DNA from: Euonymus europaeus
Lineage: Eukaryota; Streptophyta; Magnoliopsida; Celastrales; Celastraceae
Length of the DNA stretch: 64,000 nt
NCBI GenBank assembly: GCA_963580455.1
Contig: OY756967.1
Span: forward strand, 3,990,501 to 4,054,500
Reading direction: 5' to 3'
The notes beneath the pieces were generated by a model. It did no database searches. It saw only the letters and a list, made by a program, of their open reading frames with translations, and was not told the DNA's origin. Below are positions 12,301-26,500 of this stretch, piece after piece. How positions within the stretch are numbered: position 1 is the stretch's first letter; each line of letters opens with the position of its first letter. Both the position numbers and the translations under genes were made by a program.

Positions 12301-15300
12301 ACACGAGCTGTTGGGTATTAGGTTTCCAATATTCTCATGCTTGCATGTATCTAGCTGAAGTGCATACTGATATAATTTTGCTGCTGCTGGTTCATGCTTT
12401 GATTTGCTTAGTATTTCTTTCGGGGAAAACTATATATAAAACTGGCATGTTAAATCTTTGGGAAACATTTTGGACAGCATTAATGAGAATGAATACCATG
12501 TCATTGATGTAGTTGGGCTTTAAGTATAGTGAAGGTTCTAGTAGCTCAACCTAACTGGATATGTATTTGATAAGGTGGTTTGTGGTGTAGACAGATTGTC
12601 TCTGGCTGAGATTTGGATGTTTTAAGTTTGGGCTGAGATTTGTATGTCAAAAACATTGTCATGAAAACTAACATGTACTTGGCAATTTATAGGTGCAACT
12701 TTTCCGGTGATTGTGAAAGATCGTATATATAACCAAAGCAAAACTTTTTCCTTTGTTGTAACAGGCTAAGCTCCAGGAATTTCTTGGAAGGAATGAGCTG
12801 GACAAGCATCTAGATGCTGATGAAGCTATAGTTCTCGGCACTGCACTACATGCTGCAAATTTAAGTGATGGAATCAAATTGAACCGTAAGTTAGGAATGA
12901 TTGATGGTTCATCGTATGGGTTTTTGGTTGAATTAGATGGACCAGATCTTTTGAAAGATGATAGTACTAGGCAGTTACTTGTGCCACGAATGAAGAAGCT
13001 TCCCATTAAGGTAAGTAACCAGGTTATACGATTTTTTTTTTACTGTTAGTGAAATCACAAGACTAATTTGATGATTAAATCCATTCATCTTGTTTTGACT
13101 TTTAGTTATGTCTTGGTAATTCATTTGACAGATGTTCAGATACTTTATTTATAACAAAGATTTTGAAGTTTCTCTTGCTTATGAGAGTGAAGATCTTTTG
13201 CCACCTGGTGTTCTGTCTCCTATATTTGCTCAATATTCTGTGTCCGGGCTCACAGATGCCAGTGAGAAGTAAGCATAACAATTCATTGTATTCTGGAAGG
13301 ATATCTTATATAGTTTGGTGCTTTTAAGCTGTGTTGGGAACGTGTATTACACTTCTGTGTGTCTGATGCTTTTTTCTCATCTCCATCTAGGTATTCATCT
13401 CGAAATTTGTCTTCCCCTATTAAGGCCAATCTGCACTTCTCACTTAGTAGAAGTGGAATTCTCTCTCTAGATCGAGCGGATGCTGCTATTGAAATATCAG
13501 AATGGGTGGAAGTTCCTAAAAAGAATCTAACATTGGAAAATGAAACTAATGCCTCTCCTAACATATCTGTTGAAGCTGGTGTGAAGAACTCCTCAGAAGA
13601 AAATACCAATAATGTGCACCTCGATTCCAATGGTACAGATACACCCGACTCCACCGAAGAACCAAGCACATCTGATCTTGGAACAGAGAAAAAACTGAAA
13701 AAGCGGACATTCAAGGTTCCATTGAAGGTGGGAAAAAGTTGAATTAAAGACTTTATGATCCATTCCATTGCTGTTACAGGAGTAAAAGGACTACGGGATT
13801 TGTCTTTTTCTAGAAAGTGTTCCGATATCATTCCTCTGTGTCATGGATATTTCACTTATTTATTTATTTATTTATTTATTTATTGTTGACTAGCTCTTGA
13901 TCTGTGGTTTCAGGTCGTTGAGAAGACTGTGGGACCTGGAATGCCTCTTTCAAAAGAAGTCCTTGCTGAAGCTAAAGGCAAATTAGAATTGCTGGACAAA
14001 AAGGACGCAGAGCGGAGAAGAACTGCTGAGTTGAAAAATAGCCTTGAAGCATACATATATGCTACAAAAGAACAGGTCTGAATCTTCAATAAGTCTGACA
14101 ATAGTTGATGTAAATGAACTGAAACTGATTAATTATGTTCCTCCTCCCCGATGGCCTACTTGTCGATTTTATATTTGTTATTTTTCTTGTACATGCTAAG
14201 GTTCATTGTTTACTTATTACATCCATTATCTAGCACGTTTGAATTGTGACTGTTAAAGGGCCTCGAATCTTCATCTTGATCCATAGTCTTTTCTGTCTCC
14301 TAACCCTTTTGTTTCATAACTTCTAAGTTGTGTATTGTAGATTAAGGTTCCATTTAGATCATGTGGTCTATACTCTTGCTACCTCTATACGGTCATTTCA
14401 TGCATTAATGCTCGCACTCTGTTGTTTTATTTTACAAGAACCTGTTGTTAATCTTTTGATTTCATTTGGTTTTGTTACTATTTTAAGTTCTGACATTTAA
14501 TTAGATACTTAATATTTTGTTATCAATGAGTGACTTACCATCTCAATTTGCTTGGTGATGGAAATTTCAGCTTGATACATCTATGGAGATCCAAAAAGTT
14601 GCTAGCAGTGATGAGCGTAAATCATTCATTGAAAAGCTTGATGAGGTTAGCCGTTTCTCTAAAAATGAAGTAATTAAAATTCAACATTTGTCTGTAATTT
14701 TTTTTTGAGAATTGCTAATTTTTCATTTTCATTATCCTTGAACATTGAAAGCACAGTCAAAAGTATGTTGACTGATTTCTGGAGAAGGTACTCCAAAACA
14801 GAAATATGAAAAACTAGTAGTTTCAGAAATGAAAACTGAATTAAAGCTGTTTCCATTTACCAAGACACAGACCATTTAATGATTTTGAGTTGGTCTTCAT
14901 TTATTGTATCAGGTGCAAGATTGGTTGTATACTGATGGTGAAGATGCTACTGCTACAGAGTTTCAGGAACGCCTAGATTCGCTGAAAGCTGTAGGTGATC
15001 CAATTTTTTTCAGGTGTGTTTTTTTTGTTGTTGTTGTATCTTGGGACTGAGCCTTTTGGAATGAGCATGTCTTTTTGTTTGTAGCGATTGTGATTTTTTG
15101 GTCATGATGCTTTGTTGAAAAATGGTTGTGTTGGTGTAGATATAAAGAGTTGTCTGCGAGACCAGCTGCAACGAAACTTGCTCGAGGATACCTTGATGAG
15201 CAGCAACAGGTACTTCATATAGGCATATAGCTATTCTTGAAACAATTAATGAAAATCATAAATAATCTTTTTAAGTTTTGAATGCTTTTGTTTATGCTTA

Positions 15301-16933
15301 CCCTGGGAGGAAGTTTGTGCTGAGCATTAACTAAACAAGTCTTGAAAGATAATTGAAGTATAGTTCAAAATTCAAATAAATGCTATGGGAATAGAAAGTT
15401 AAAGCAAAACAAACTGACATAACAAAGTAACATCTTGGACAAGAATGACGGATCCCTTGAGACAAATGTTCTCTAGATCCACCATATATAGTTTCTGATC
15501 AAAAACCTTGATTTAAGTTTACCTTTTCTCTTCCCCCTGCCTGTCTTTTTCTTGTGAAACATGATAGCTCAGTACAACTTGCTTTTCATGTATTCCTCAA
15601 GAGTTGAATGGGCAATATATTCCTTCTTTACCCTATCTTTTTTTTTATTTTTATCTCTCCATGCAAGTGCTTCATTTCTTTTATTATTGTTGTTGTTTGC
15701 AGTTGTGTCATATTTAACTTGTTGGAGAATATATTGGTTTTCACATGCAACTGGGTTCATGTTCCATTGAGTTCACTTGCAGCTGATGGAACCTCAAATG
15801 AGAATTATTGGAAATCATTGGTTTTGCTCTTTAGTTCAATCTAAATGGTCTCCGGGTGTGTTGCAAATGCACTGGGGGCACTTTACATCTGCTTTTTGAT
15901 GGCACACTTAAATCGCTTTAGCTTGAGAAGTTACAATTTGGACATTTCTTTAGATGAAATAATGCACTTATTGATTGAGTTCGTGTTCAATTCTTATATT
16001 CTGGGAAGGCTTTGATAGACAAATCTTTCGTCATTGTGCTATGACTTTCTGGGATAATATGAATAGTTTGTTATTTTATTTACTACTTTTATGTGTATCT
16101 TTAGATTGTACGTGGATGGGAGAATGATAAACCGTGGCTTCCAAAGGATAAAATTGATCAGGTTTGTCCATATAAATACATCCCTCCCATGTAATTTCAC
16201 AATCTTCTCTTAAAACTGGGTTAATCTTGAGATTGTGTTCCATGATCCTCATGTGTAGAACTTTTTAATTGTTGTCTAGGTTGTGAATGATCTCCAGAAG
16301 TTCAAGAGTTGGTTGGATGAGAAGGAAGCCGAGCAGAATAAGTAAGTTGATGTTGTTTGCTGATAATTGTTGTGGTCACTTCTAATTTTTCCGGTGACAA
16401 CTGCTTTTTAAAATTTCTATAGTAACTTATTTTTGAAAGGGAGAGAATATAACCCCATAACTTATTTTGTGGTGCTCATTAGCTTCATTAACAAATAAGA
16501 AACGCCTATTCTCTCTTATGTCTTAAGTAACAATTTCTTGCCCCCATTATAGGGCTTCTGGTTTCAGCACACCAGTTTTCACATCCGAAGAAATATATGG
16601 GAAGATATTCAGTCTGCAAGACAAGGTACTATTGCTAATTTCTTCATAACTGAAAGAATACACTTTCCCAGATTTAATAATTATTTTTTCTTACTGATTT
16701 CAATGTTACTGTTATTTGCGCAGGTGGCCAGTATCAATAAAATTCCTAAGCCAAAGCCTAAAATTGAGAAGCCAATTAAGAAAGAAACTGACAGCAGTGG
16801 AGATGATAACAAGACCAACTCAGCATCCGAGGATAAATCCTCTGAAGATAATAAACCAGCGGGCAATTCTGATGGCCCAGCCTCAGCCGAGGGAGAAGTT
16901 AACCCAGAACTTCAGTCTCATGATGAATTGTGA
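9355..16933 (+). CDS. HSP70-17: Heat shock 70 kDa protein 17, ER-lumen GRP170/HYOU1-type chaperone
   Basis: Large Hsp70-superfamily chaperone and nucleotide-exchange partner of BiP in the ER. Exons: 9355-10113, 10681-10913, 11158-11317, 12765-13010, 13132-13268, 13391-13727, 13914-14075, 14571-14645, 14913-15013, 15140-15209, 16105-16161, 16280-16341, 16553-16625, 16724-16933. All splice in frame to 893 aa (Arabidopsis HSP70-17 is about 867). Hydrophobic signal peptide at residues 1-24, then the ATPase domain with IDLGSEW (29-35), FYDMGASST (about 220) and ELIGGATRVPK (about 372). The substrate-binding part and an acidic Ser/Asn-rich loop follow (exon 6), then a long helical lid. The C-terminus SHDEL gives an HDEL ER-retention signal. 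It starts at the first ATG that precedes the signal peptide. No breaks seen. Upstream bZIP-type sites suggest induction by ER stress. Confidence 0.95.
11598..11862 (+). repeat. Three-copy 87/88-bp tandem repeat in HSP70-17 intron 3
   Basis: The motif AGATATAAAAGTACAACAAC recurs, with small changes, at 11608, 11695 and 11783, giving periods of 87 and 88 bp. The copies are nearly identical and end at about 11862. Because the copies share a frame, they make an artificial 119-codon open frame that is not a gene. Confidence 0.85.
13856..13884 (+). repeat. (TTTA)n microsatellite in HSP70-17 intron 6
   Basis: About seven TTTA units shortly before the acceptor of exon 7 (13914). They may act as part of the pyrimidine/T-rich acceptor context. 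Confidence 0.8.
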
Positions 16934-19540
16934 TTTAAAAGCTGAGTGTTGATTATCTACATGGTGAGTTAAAAGTAGGAAACACTGATAGAAGTAGTCG
17001 ATACTCCATAGGGCTGCAATTTTGACGGATCAGATAGATTTGAGCCCTTTTTTCTTATGGCATTGCTAGTCCTTTCGCAGCTGATCAAAAGCTCATACAG
17101 CATTCATATGCTCAACCTTGATAATTATAATGCTTATAGCACCGTAATTATTGACTTGGACCATATTATAGGGATGGATGCACTTGTTTTGGTCTTTATC
17201 GGGAGTTTTAATGATCATTATGAGTTAGCAACACACTTTTGTTAGGCAGTGTACTGAGATATGTATTGTGCTGGTTATGTAATGAAAACTTTTATAATTC
17301 CATACATGCTTCATTGATTTTCTGGAATGGATTTGGATGAATCAGTACATTGAGAAGAGTTTTTGTTGCTCTTGTTGCGTTACTTTATGTTTTGATAATT
17401 AGGTTGCTATTGATAGTATTTATTAAATAAAAGTTTTTATTATTTTTTCAATGAGAATTTATATAATATAATGTCTTGTGCATATTTTTGAATATTTTAT
17501 ATAGTTGGCGTGTGTGTTCAACTTACACACGAAAGATTAGTCATTAGTTCTTGTGGAATATAATTTTAGTTCACTACCTAAAATGGAATTCGGAAACCTA
17601 TCGGTACGGTTGTAGCATATGATTAAATATGTTTATCTTGACTATGAGAATGGTATAATTATGACTTCATGTGCTAGTACACTTATGTGTATAAAACTAG
17701 ACCAAGTCGAATTTTTTTATACCGCCTATTTAAAATAAATACCTCGTAATTATTTTGAGTGTTTACACTCTTAATCCCGATAAAAATAATATGAACGATC
17801 ATAGACTGAATATTATTTCTTAAGTCACAAATGAGTGATGCGTGTTTATGAGTCAATAAACTCAGTGAGTTGGACAATGACAGTGTACATTGATAGGGAA
17901 TTTTGTTTGCTGAGGAAAATCATGTCCTGATTTAAGGATTGAGGATACCTATCGAGAAAGTTTATAAGTTTTGACCGTGTCAAATTGCGGAAAATAATAA
18001 CAAAGGGGGGGAAAACCTCAGTCTATATGAAAACAATTGCGAAAAATAATAACAAATAAGAACACCACATATTTAACAAGGAAACCTGACTGAGAAAAAC
18101 CTTGAGTCTTTAAGCAATTAACCTTTCAAAGCAATCCAATATAAAAGAAAAAGTTTACAATATATCGTTACGTACGACTCAATTGTACAACTTGACTTAG
18201 TGTATCCTTCGAACCAAATCAACACACTAATGATGATTTGAGATTGCTTTTGGAGGCACCAAGAGACTTTGAACTTGATGTAGGATTCAAGTAATCTTGA
18301 GTAACCGGCGGAGGTTACACCAACTGTGCAGAATTTGTTCTTCTTGTTACTCATTTAGATCAACTCGAGAAATCAAACAAACAACACTCAAACATGAAAC
18401 TCACACTCTATCATATTTAATACATATATGAGACACTCAAACAACAACAAACATCAAGGAGAGTGGAAAAAAGAAAGACACGATGCACTCAAACTCTCAA
18501 TTCTTAATTTTTCCTCAAAGCTTCGATGTCTAGAACTTCATGGACGTCTCTTTATATTATCCAGATAAAGACAGCTGATGAATATGATGATATATATAGT
18601 GGATAAGAACTATAAATGATTAAGATAAAAACCAACAAGCATTTATTCCAATTAAATGATTAGTTTTTATCTAACAACTTATTCATAAGATCGAAGTCTT
18701 TTATCAAAAATAAAATAATTGAGTTATCTCTTGAATAAATTAATATTCAAACCAATTTTATCTCAATAAAAATAGTTAAGATAGTATTAATCACGATTAA
18801 AGAATTTTACTCCAACAATTATCACATAGATAGTCCATTATAATCTTAACTACCCAGGTGGTTTCTAGAATAAGGGGTTAACTTAAACACAACCACCTGA
18901 GAGTTATCTCATAATTAAAATAAAAATTGGATCATTTAAATTCCACAAAATGTGTTCTATATTCCTTGTACACATATACTTCTACACATAATCAAAGAGT
19001 GACTAGTCCTACATGGTAAGCTTACATGTAGTTACATCAAACCTTATCACATAAGTGTTACTAAGCTTAGAATATGTATCCTAACAGTCTCTCCCTTGAC
19101 ACTCGTGTGATAAAAAACACTTTTACTCATTAGTCATAACCAGAACTTAAAGTTTTGAAAAACTCTCCTCTTCAATCATCAGAACCTGCATATTTATCCA
19201 AAAGAGTCTAACTATAATCCACACATGTGCACATCACACAATTGTCATACCAACAAAAACCTTGCAGGTGAATTTAATTATCTGACACATTAAATAAATT
19301 AAGTGTAAGTCTCGAGGTCTTTGATTTATGAATTAAATTGTTAATAATTTAATTTATAAATCAAATATCGATTTTCTTAACATGAGGAGTTAATAAGCAT
19401 GTAATAATTAGCTCGAAATATATTTTGAGAACATTGCAATTTTTTAGTGGAATGAATTGTAATTTACCAAATGAAGAAAGTTGATTAGGAAAATCAGAAT
19501 TTTCTTTTTGATATTAAGTCAAAATATATTCGCTATGAGA
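16934..19540. other. HSP70-17 3' UTR followed by repeat-rich spacer
   Basis: The 3' UTR of HSP70-17 probably runs to about 17300 (AATGAAAAC and T-rich context at about 17280). Beyond that the DNA is AT-rich, with no frame above chance and no recognisable domain. The 17950-19300 part has a transposon-like texture (short GC-poor repeats) but I cannot assign a family. Confidence 0.4.
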
Positions 19541-19850
19541 TTTTTGTTGTGCCTCTATATAAATAATTCAATTAATCTAGGGTTTCACACGTTTTTTACT
19601 AAGACGTTTTTCCACTTGAGAAATTGAAACCCTAGGCATCTTTTAATTCACCTGAGTTCGAGTTCTCGAGACAAGGTCACACAGTAGAAGACATCTGGTG
19701 TCCGAGCTGTGTAGCTATTTGGTTCATGATCAAATATTGATTTTCGATTCATGATTCTATTCTTAGTGTTGCGCAATTCGTGAACGGAGAGGAATAAATC
19801 GTTCTCTGTTACTTGCACATTGTATTTATTTTATCAAAGATTTTTTTGAT
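19541..19850 (+). mobile_element. Possible Copia-type LTR fragment
   Basis: A TATA box (CTATATAAATA, from about 19555) is followed by a leader with AGGGTTTC and GAAACCCTAGGC and by a GTGTCCGAGCTGTGTAG-type stretch. This order is reminiscent of the R/U5 part of plant Copia LTRs. No internal domain or paired LTR was found, so this is only a suggestion. Confidence 0.25.
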
Positions 19851-20294
19851 AGATCTTCAAATATATAAATATTTTTTTATAGATATTAAAAAGGGAAAAA
19901 TTTTAATATGATTTGTTCGTGTATTATATCAACGGAACATCCTTTGAGTCATTTCTCTGCATATCCTTCGATTTTACTCTCCCTATGATAAAGTTTTGTG
20001 TCGTCCATGATTTAAAATAGTTTTAAATGCTCTAAAAAATTCTTTATTCTCTTCAATTATTTGTGTAGGGTATCTAATCTAGATGACGCCAAGTTGCCAA
20101 TAATATTTTTGTTTAAAATGTAATAACCCCAAAAAAAAACTCACAAATAAATGTAACAAAAATAAATTAATTGGCATATTTCTATTTTAGATTATGATAT
20201 TGCGTGCCGTGTCTACCTCAGTGTGCCCATGTGTCTAATCCATGGTAGTCATTAGTGCAATGTATAATTAGTCGGTCTTCCTGCCCAAAATTCC

Positions 20295-20330
20295 ATCTCT
20301 CTCTCTCTCTCTGTGTGTGTGTGAGAGAGG
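20295..20330 (+). repeat. (CT)n(GT)n microsatellite in PAT1 copy 1 promoter/leader
   Basis: CT and GT dinucleotide runs ending in GAGAGAG, about 200 bp upstream of the start codon. The CT-rich strand is typical of plant 5' leaders. Confidence 0.8.
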
Positions 20331-20418
20331 TTACCTTCCGTCCAACCTTCTTTCTCCCAAAACAAACCCCGTTCTTCCTTCCAGCTAACCCTAGAATCAC
20401 CCAATCCTTTGCTCCCGC

Positions 20419-20426
20419 TAGGGTTT
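20419..20426 (+). promoter_or_regulatory. Telo-box (TAGGGTTT) in PAT1 copy 1 leader
   Basis: TAGGGTTT, the reverse of the AAACCCTA telo-box, lies about 100 bp before the ATG. The same motif is kept in copy 2 at 30246-30253. Telo-boxes are common near the start of plant genes for RNA and translation machinery. Confidence 0.45.
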
Positions 20427-20525
20427 TATCATATCTAGCGTCAACCCTTCATAGCCTTCTTTGATTTCGTTCCCTTTTTAAAAAAAAAAATCTAGAGCTA
20501 CTCTTCTTTGGTTGGTCATGTAAAT

Positions 20526-23500
20526 ATGTCGAGATCTGATAGCAAAGATTTGAAGGACGTTGCTGAAGGTTCGTCAGGTCAGCTTACTATTTTTTGCTGT
20601 TGCAGTTGTGTTTTCCTTTTGGAGATAGAGGTCTTTCATTGTTGGAATTTATGATTGGTTTCGTTTAGGTTGAGTTTGATGCAGAGAGAGAGAGCGAGTG
20701 AGTGAGTGAGAGAGAAATGTAATCTGTCTTCTCTTAACTCTGAAGTGATTTTTTGCTGTCAAGAATTGAGAGTGACTATTAGATGAGATTCCAGATTTTC
20801 GATTGCTTTCCTTTCTGTTGTCCTTTTTTCTTTCTTTCTTTTCCCTTCCCTCTCTCCCTTGACAGCCAGAAAATTTCACTAGATACTAGGTTCAGTTTTT
20901 ATGGGTTTGCGGTTATGTTTATTGTGCTAATTTCGTATGTTGGAATATTAGTTATTTTGGTTTGCTGGAGCACGTTATTATGTGAATTTAGCCCTTATTT
21001 TCGTGTGCGTGAACCCCCTTTTGCTGTAGACAGTGCATCGCTAGCTCTGCTATTCAAAGAACCAACTGATAACTTCTAATGTTTTTGACTATTGTGGAAT
21101 CATTACACGAACTCAGTAGAATCAAGAAATGATGCATAGTCTAATTTGGCTGGGAGGACGACCATTGGGCTCCTTTTTTTGGAATAATAATAGGTGTATT
21201 TTGTTTTGTTTTCCTGCCATAGATTTTTTTTTTTAGTTGTCTCCGCACTATCTTACTGCTCTTTAATAAATGACCTTATCTTTTGTGCGACAAGGAAAAA
21301 AGTTTAATTTTTGGTGTCAATTAAGCTGCATTGTGACAGGTGCATTTGGATTTTGGTGGCAGTTAATTGAATTGTATATGATTGATGTACTTAGATTTCA
21401 AGGTGGTGTTTTTCTGGCATATAATGCTGTACACTGACATATATTAGAGCATGAATATTTTTGAATTGAAACTTAAAGCATGAATCCTGTTCCATCTTTA
21501 TGTCTATTACAATCATGTATGTGTCCATGATTGTGTTTTGATATGGGAAAATCTAACTTTCTATGTACACACTTCTTCATTTATCAATGCAGATGCACTC
21601 TTTGATGCATCACAGTATTCATTCTTTGGGCAAAATGCTGTGGAAGAAGTTGATTTGGGAGGTCTGGATAATGATGCTGATGATCCTGTGTTTGGATCCG
21701 TCAATGATGATGAGTACCATTTGTTTGATAAAGATGGGGTAAGATTTCTTCGTTTTTTATGTGTAATATTTAATAAACCACATGGTCAAGGTTAGCTTGA
21801 TTTATGTTGACCATCATTCATTAGTTTTTCTAGCCCTATCATCAGCTATGGGCTTGATTCTAAGAGAAATTCTGGAAAAATGTTTGCAACCCTGCGATTT
21901 TCTTTTTTTTCCAAAATGAGCAAGATAAAATTGGGTTGAAAGAAACTGCCATTTTGGAGTATATCAACAAGTTATGGTTGAAGGATGAAATTCTGTATTC
22001 TCAAGTGCTTGGGCATTACATGTCAGAACGTGTTGGGTGCATAGACTTTGGACTATGATTTCCGTTTGTTTAGTTATCTATAAGTTCCTTTTGATTTAGT
22101 TATACAATGAAGATAGTTAAGGGTTTAGGTTGGCCAGGTACCCAGATGCTTGTGTTGCTGATTGTGTCACTTAGTCTAATCGTCATCAGTCATGGAGTGT
22201 CTTCAATCGGAATTTACATTTTCTGATGCAAGTCTGGAAACTGGGTATTCATTATAAACATTATCTATAGTCTCCTCTAAACATGATAACATGGCCAGTG
22301 TAGAATTCTCATGGAAATATATCTGGAGTTCTACATTTCCAACCAAGGTGTATTTCTTTATCTGGGAGGCAATGTTGGGAAAGATACTCACCCTTGGCAA
22401 CTTGAATAAGAAAGGATGGCATCTGGTTGACGGATGTTTTCTCTGCAAGCAAAATGCAGAATCAGTGAACCATATCTTCCTTCGCTGCAGCTGGTCTCGA
22501 AGGAGAGGTTATGTATTGGTCAGCCGTCAGCCTTGTGCCATTACAAGGAAAAGAAGAATCTGTTTTCTGCAGTTCCATTAATAATGTGCTGGGGGATTTG
22601 GCTAGAAAGGAACAAACTTGCTTGTGCCCTGCTTGATTTCTTTAACTATCTAAGAGGGTGTCTCTCTTGTCATATGGATATGAGCATTTCTAATTTCATA
22701 GAGTTCCTCACTACTTCTTAATTTTTGCTATTCTGTGATTTTCAGTACCCCTTGGGTGACACCCCCTTTGTGTCCTTGTTATCAAATTCTTTTTTCATTT
22801 AAAAGAAGAAGCTGGTTATGGGCGGAGAGAAGAAAGACAAAAAATAAACGAGAGACAGGAAAGCAGGAAGCATAGAAGTCTCTTGAATGAAACTAAACAT
22901 CCATACATGTTATTAACTTATTTCCTATTAATATTGTTTATTTTGGTCAGCGTTTTCCTGTCAAAGTCTTATCATCCTCATGCACCGCTGACCCCCTAGC
23001 TGTACACTTAAGCTAATAATTTAATCATCAAGTCAACCTCCAATTATAGTCGAGTCCTAATTATATGATGGTTTTTTAGGAAACCCTATTGATGTGGCGT
23101 GCTGCGGGCCATCCAAGCATCCTTGTACCTAACAATATTGTTTCAGCCTTTCAGGAAGAATTGGCTTTCTTGGTTTTTGGATTATTGCACTTATATTCTA
23201 AAAAAAAAGATCCATTGATTTGAAATTGAAATTTAGCATTCTAGAGAATGGTTTTTTGTACTTGTTCGATTTATAACTTGATTGATCATCCTCTCATACC
23301 TAGTTGTTCTGTAGTTTCTTACATAATTTTTTGTTTATAGGCCAATTTTAGAATACACTTCAGGTAGAAAAAGTTAATCCTCTTACTTGCTAATGAAACA
23401 TCAATTTCTTGGTAGTCCACTGCCTTTCTACAGTTTTGAACTCATATTAAAACATTTACTTGATTTACTTTAATTGAAGTGGCATGCATCTCTAACATTT

Positions 23501-26500
23501 TTCCTCCATATTATCAGGGTGTGGGTATTGGATCGTTATCTGATGTAGATGATCTGGCAACTACATTTGCAAAGGTCAGCTTCTTATCTTAATTTTTCTA
23601 ATAATGTTGTTTGTGGTGAAGTAATGATGATGCTGTAGTGTTTGGCAGTCTGCATTTGATTATTAATTTGATGTTGATATACTTTTACATTTATAAATGT
23701 ATTAATTTATGTCAAGTTAGTGGTGGAATTGCTGGGACCTGTTGGTTTCTGTTGTAGTTGTGTTCTAATTTGAGCAACCCAGTGTTGGTAGTTTGGGGCA
23801 ATGCCCATTGTTAAAGCCTTTAGTTTCACCCCCTAAAACTATTTGCAACTTATGTTACGATTCAATGATTGACTCACAAAACTTTGTTACTAAACTTAAT
23901 TTGGTAATAAATCTATCTGTTGTTTTGGAATAACCTAATATTTTGTTGGATTGATCATGCATGCTTGATGATGCAGGGGTGGTTATTAATTGGTATCTTG
24001 TACCTGTACCTTTTAATAGGATTGTCATCTGCACATATATCCTAATCATTACAGCCCAACCTTTAGCTCATTTATAGTAGAGCGGAGTATTGTCCTTTTC
24101 ATACCCATTATTTGCAGTAATTATGTCTATGTTTGTATTAGTCATTTATGATTAATAAATTAACATTTAATGTATGCTTCGCAATCACTCATTTCAAGTG
24201 TTTACCAGTTTTCCGTTTGTCAACTGTAGTTGGTGCAGAGTTGGATCATTGTGTTGTATACTTGTATTATGGTTTGCATTTTGAACTAAACTACACCAAG
24301 CATAGAGTTTACTTGGTCTCTGTCATTGATGTGGTTGCCGTTGCTCAGCTGATGCTGTTTTCTTCCTTTTTATCCTTTCTGCCATAACTTTGAGGTTATT
24401 GGGATGCTTATTATATCTACTTCGTGGGTTTTGAATTTTGTTCCTACTGTACAGTTAAACAGAGTTGTCACAGGACCAAGAAATCCTGGAGTTATTGGAG
24501 ATAGAGGTTCCGGATCTTTTTCAAGAGAAAGTAAGTTAATAACTTAATATTGCACTCCGGTTTTTCATCATTTTGAGGGAGAATGTTTTGATTTATTAGA
24601 TCTGTACTATATTTCTTCCCCTCAATTATAAGTTTTGTGTGTAAATGCTTTTGGTAACCTGCCGGCCATTAAATTTTGCTATGATTGGGTCTGTTTAGGA
24701 TTCAATACTTAATTTCCATGTGGATGCTTGTCTGTGTTTTATACTTCTATTATTGATGAACTTATTGTCATCTTATTGGAGCCTTAGATGATGTACTGGT
24801 GAAAAGGTATGGCAAAATCACTGCAGTTTGTATGTTAGTATTTGCTATGCATATTTGAGCTGCCTTTCCCATGCCCCTCTGAAACGCAGCACTCACTTGA
24901 TTAGAGGCCTTTGCGTAGTTAACCTGTATAAAAATAATTGTTCTCTATTTGTAGATGATAGCGTTCTTAGTAAATAAATATTTTTTGTTATTGATAATGA
25001 AATTCTGTGGAGAAATGGTGTATGGCAGACTAGTATATTCCTCAAATTATCTATGCTCCAACATTTCTCTGATCTCTAATATCAAGCATTCATACACCAT
25101 AACTTACCTATTACAACACTTGCAACAAGTGTTAGAGGAAGAACTGCTAGAGAACTGAGACATTAGTGTCTCATACATGCTTTTCATCCTCTACTATTAG
25201 TTTCATCTCATTCTTCCTGAAGTTTACCCTAAAGCCCCTTAAGACTTACACTATCTTGAAATATCTTTTGTGCTTTTCTGTTCCTTTTTCTTTCTTCCAC
25301 GCCTCCTTCCATTGTCTTTTTTTTGTGTGTGTGGGTGTGGAGGGGGAGGGGGGTGCTCGATGGTCTGCTGTCAGATTTGAAGTAATATGAGGTTGGTAAT
25401 ACTTGCATCTACAATAGTAGTTGTATGCTGTCTCTGAGATTCACTACCGCTTGCAGGTTCATCTGCCACTGACTGGGCACAAGATGGAGAAGTTACGAGC
25501 TGGTTGGATCAGCAAATGCCTTGCATGGAAGATGCTCTGGAGCTCAAGAGATGGTCATCACAGCCACAACCTTTCTTTGCCCATTTCAGTGAATCAAAGC
25601 CTCTGTACAGAACTTCCTCATATCCGGAGCAGCCACCACAGCAGCATCACTACACAAGTGAACCAGTTCTGGTATCGAAATCAAATTTTACATCTTTCCC
25701 TCCTCCTGGTAGCAGATCTCAGCAAGCATCACTGCAGCACCTGAATATTTCTTCACTTTCCGGAGGATCAGGGTCGCCCTTCTATGCTCCAAACTTCTCC
25801 CCATTATCCAACTCCAACCCTCATCTCTCTGGTTTACATCATGGGTTGGACTATGGTGGAAATGTTCCGCAGTACAGCACACTCTTGTTAAATGGCAGGT
25901 CACAAAACCTTTGGCTTAATCAGAGTGGGCTATTACATGGAGATCATTCCAGTGTGTTGCATAATATACTGCAACAGCAATTATCTCTTCGTAATGGGCT
26001 ATTTTCATCGCAGCAGCAGCAGCAGAGACTGCATGCTTCACTTCAACCATCTTTGGCACATTTGGCAGCGATGCAATCCCAACTTTATCATTCTCATTCT
26101 GCACCATCACATAGAATGATGGTTGGTTTGACTGACAGGCATCAAAAACCAAAATCATCTCATCGAGGGAGACATCGGTTTTCTCATCATGGTTCTGATA
26201 TTAGTAGTCAAAAGAGTGATAGTGCATTGGTGCAATTCAGGTCCAAGTATATGACAGCCGAAGAGATTGAGAGTATTCTTAGAATGCAGCATGCTGCTAC
26301 TCATAGCAATGACCAATATATCGATGATTATTACCACCAAGCTCGCCTTGCTAAACAATCTACTGGATCCAGGACAAAGCACCATTTCTCCCCAGCCCAC
26401 CCGAAGGAACTGCCCTCACAGGGCCGTAACAGTGCAGAACACAATCCTCATGCTGATGCACTTGGGAGGATGCCCTTGACTTCCATTCGCAGGCCTCGTC

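Noticed and set aside
13283..13831. 182-codon minus-strand open frame
   Set aside because: It is the reverse of HSP70-17 exon 6 and flanking intron; no motif and no separate promoter.
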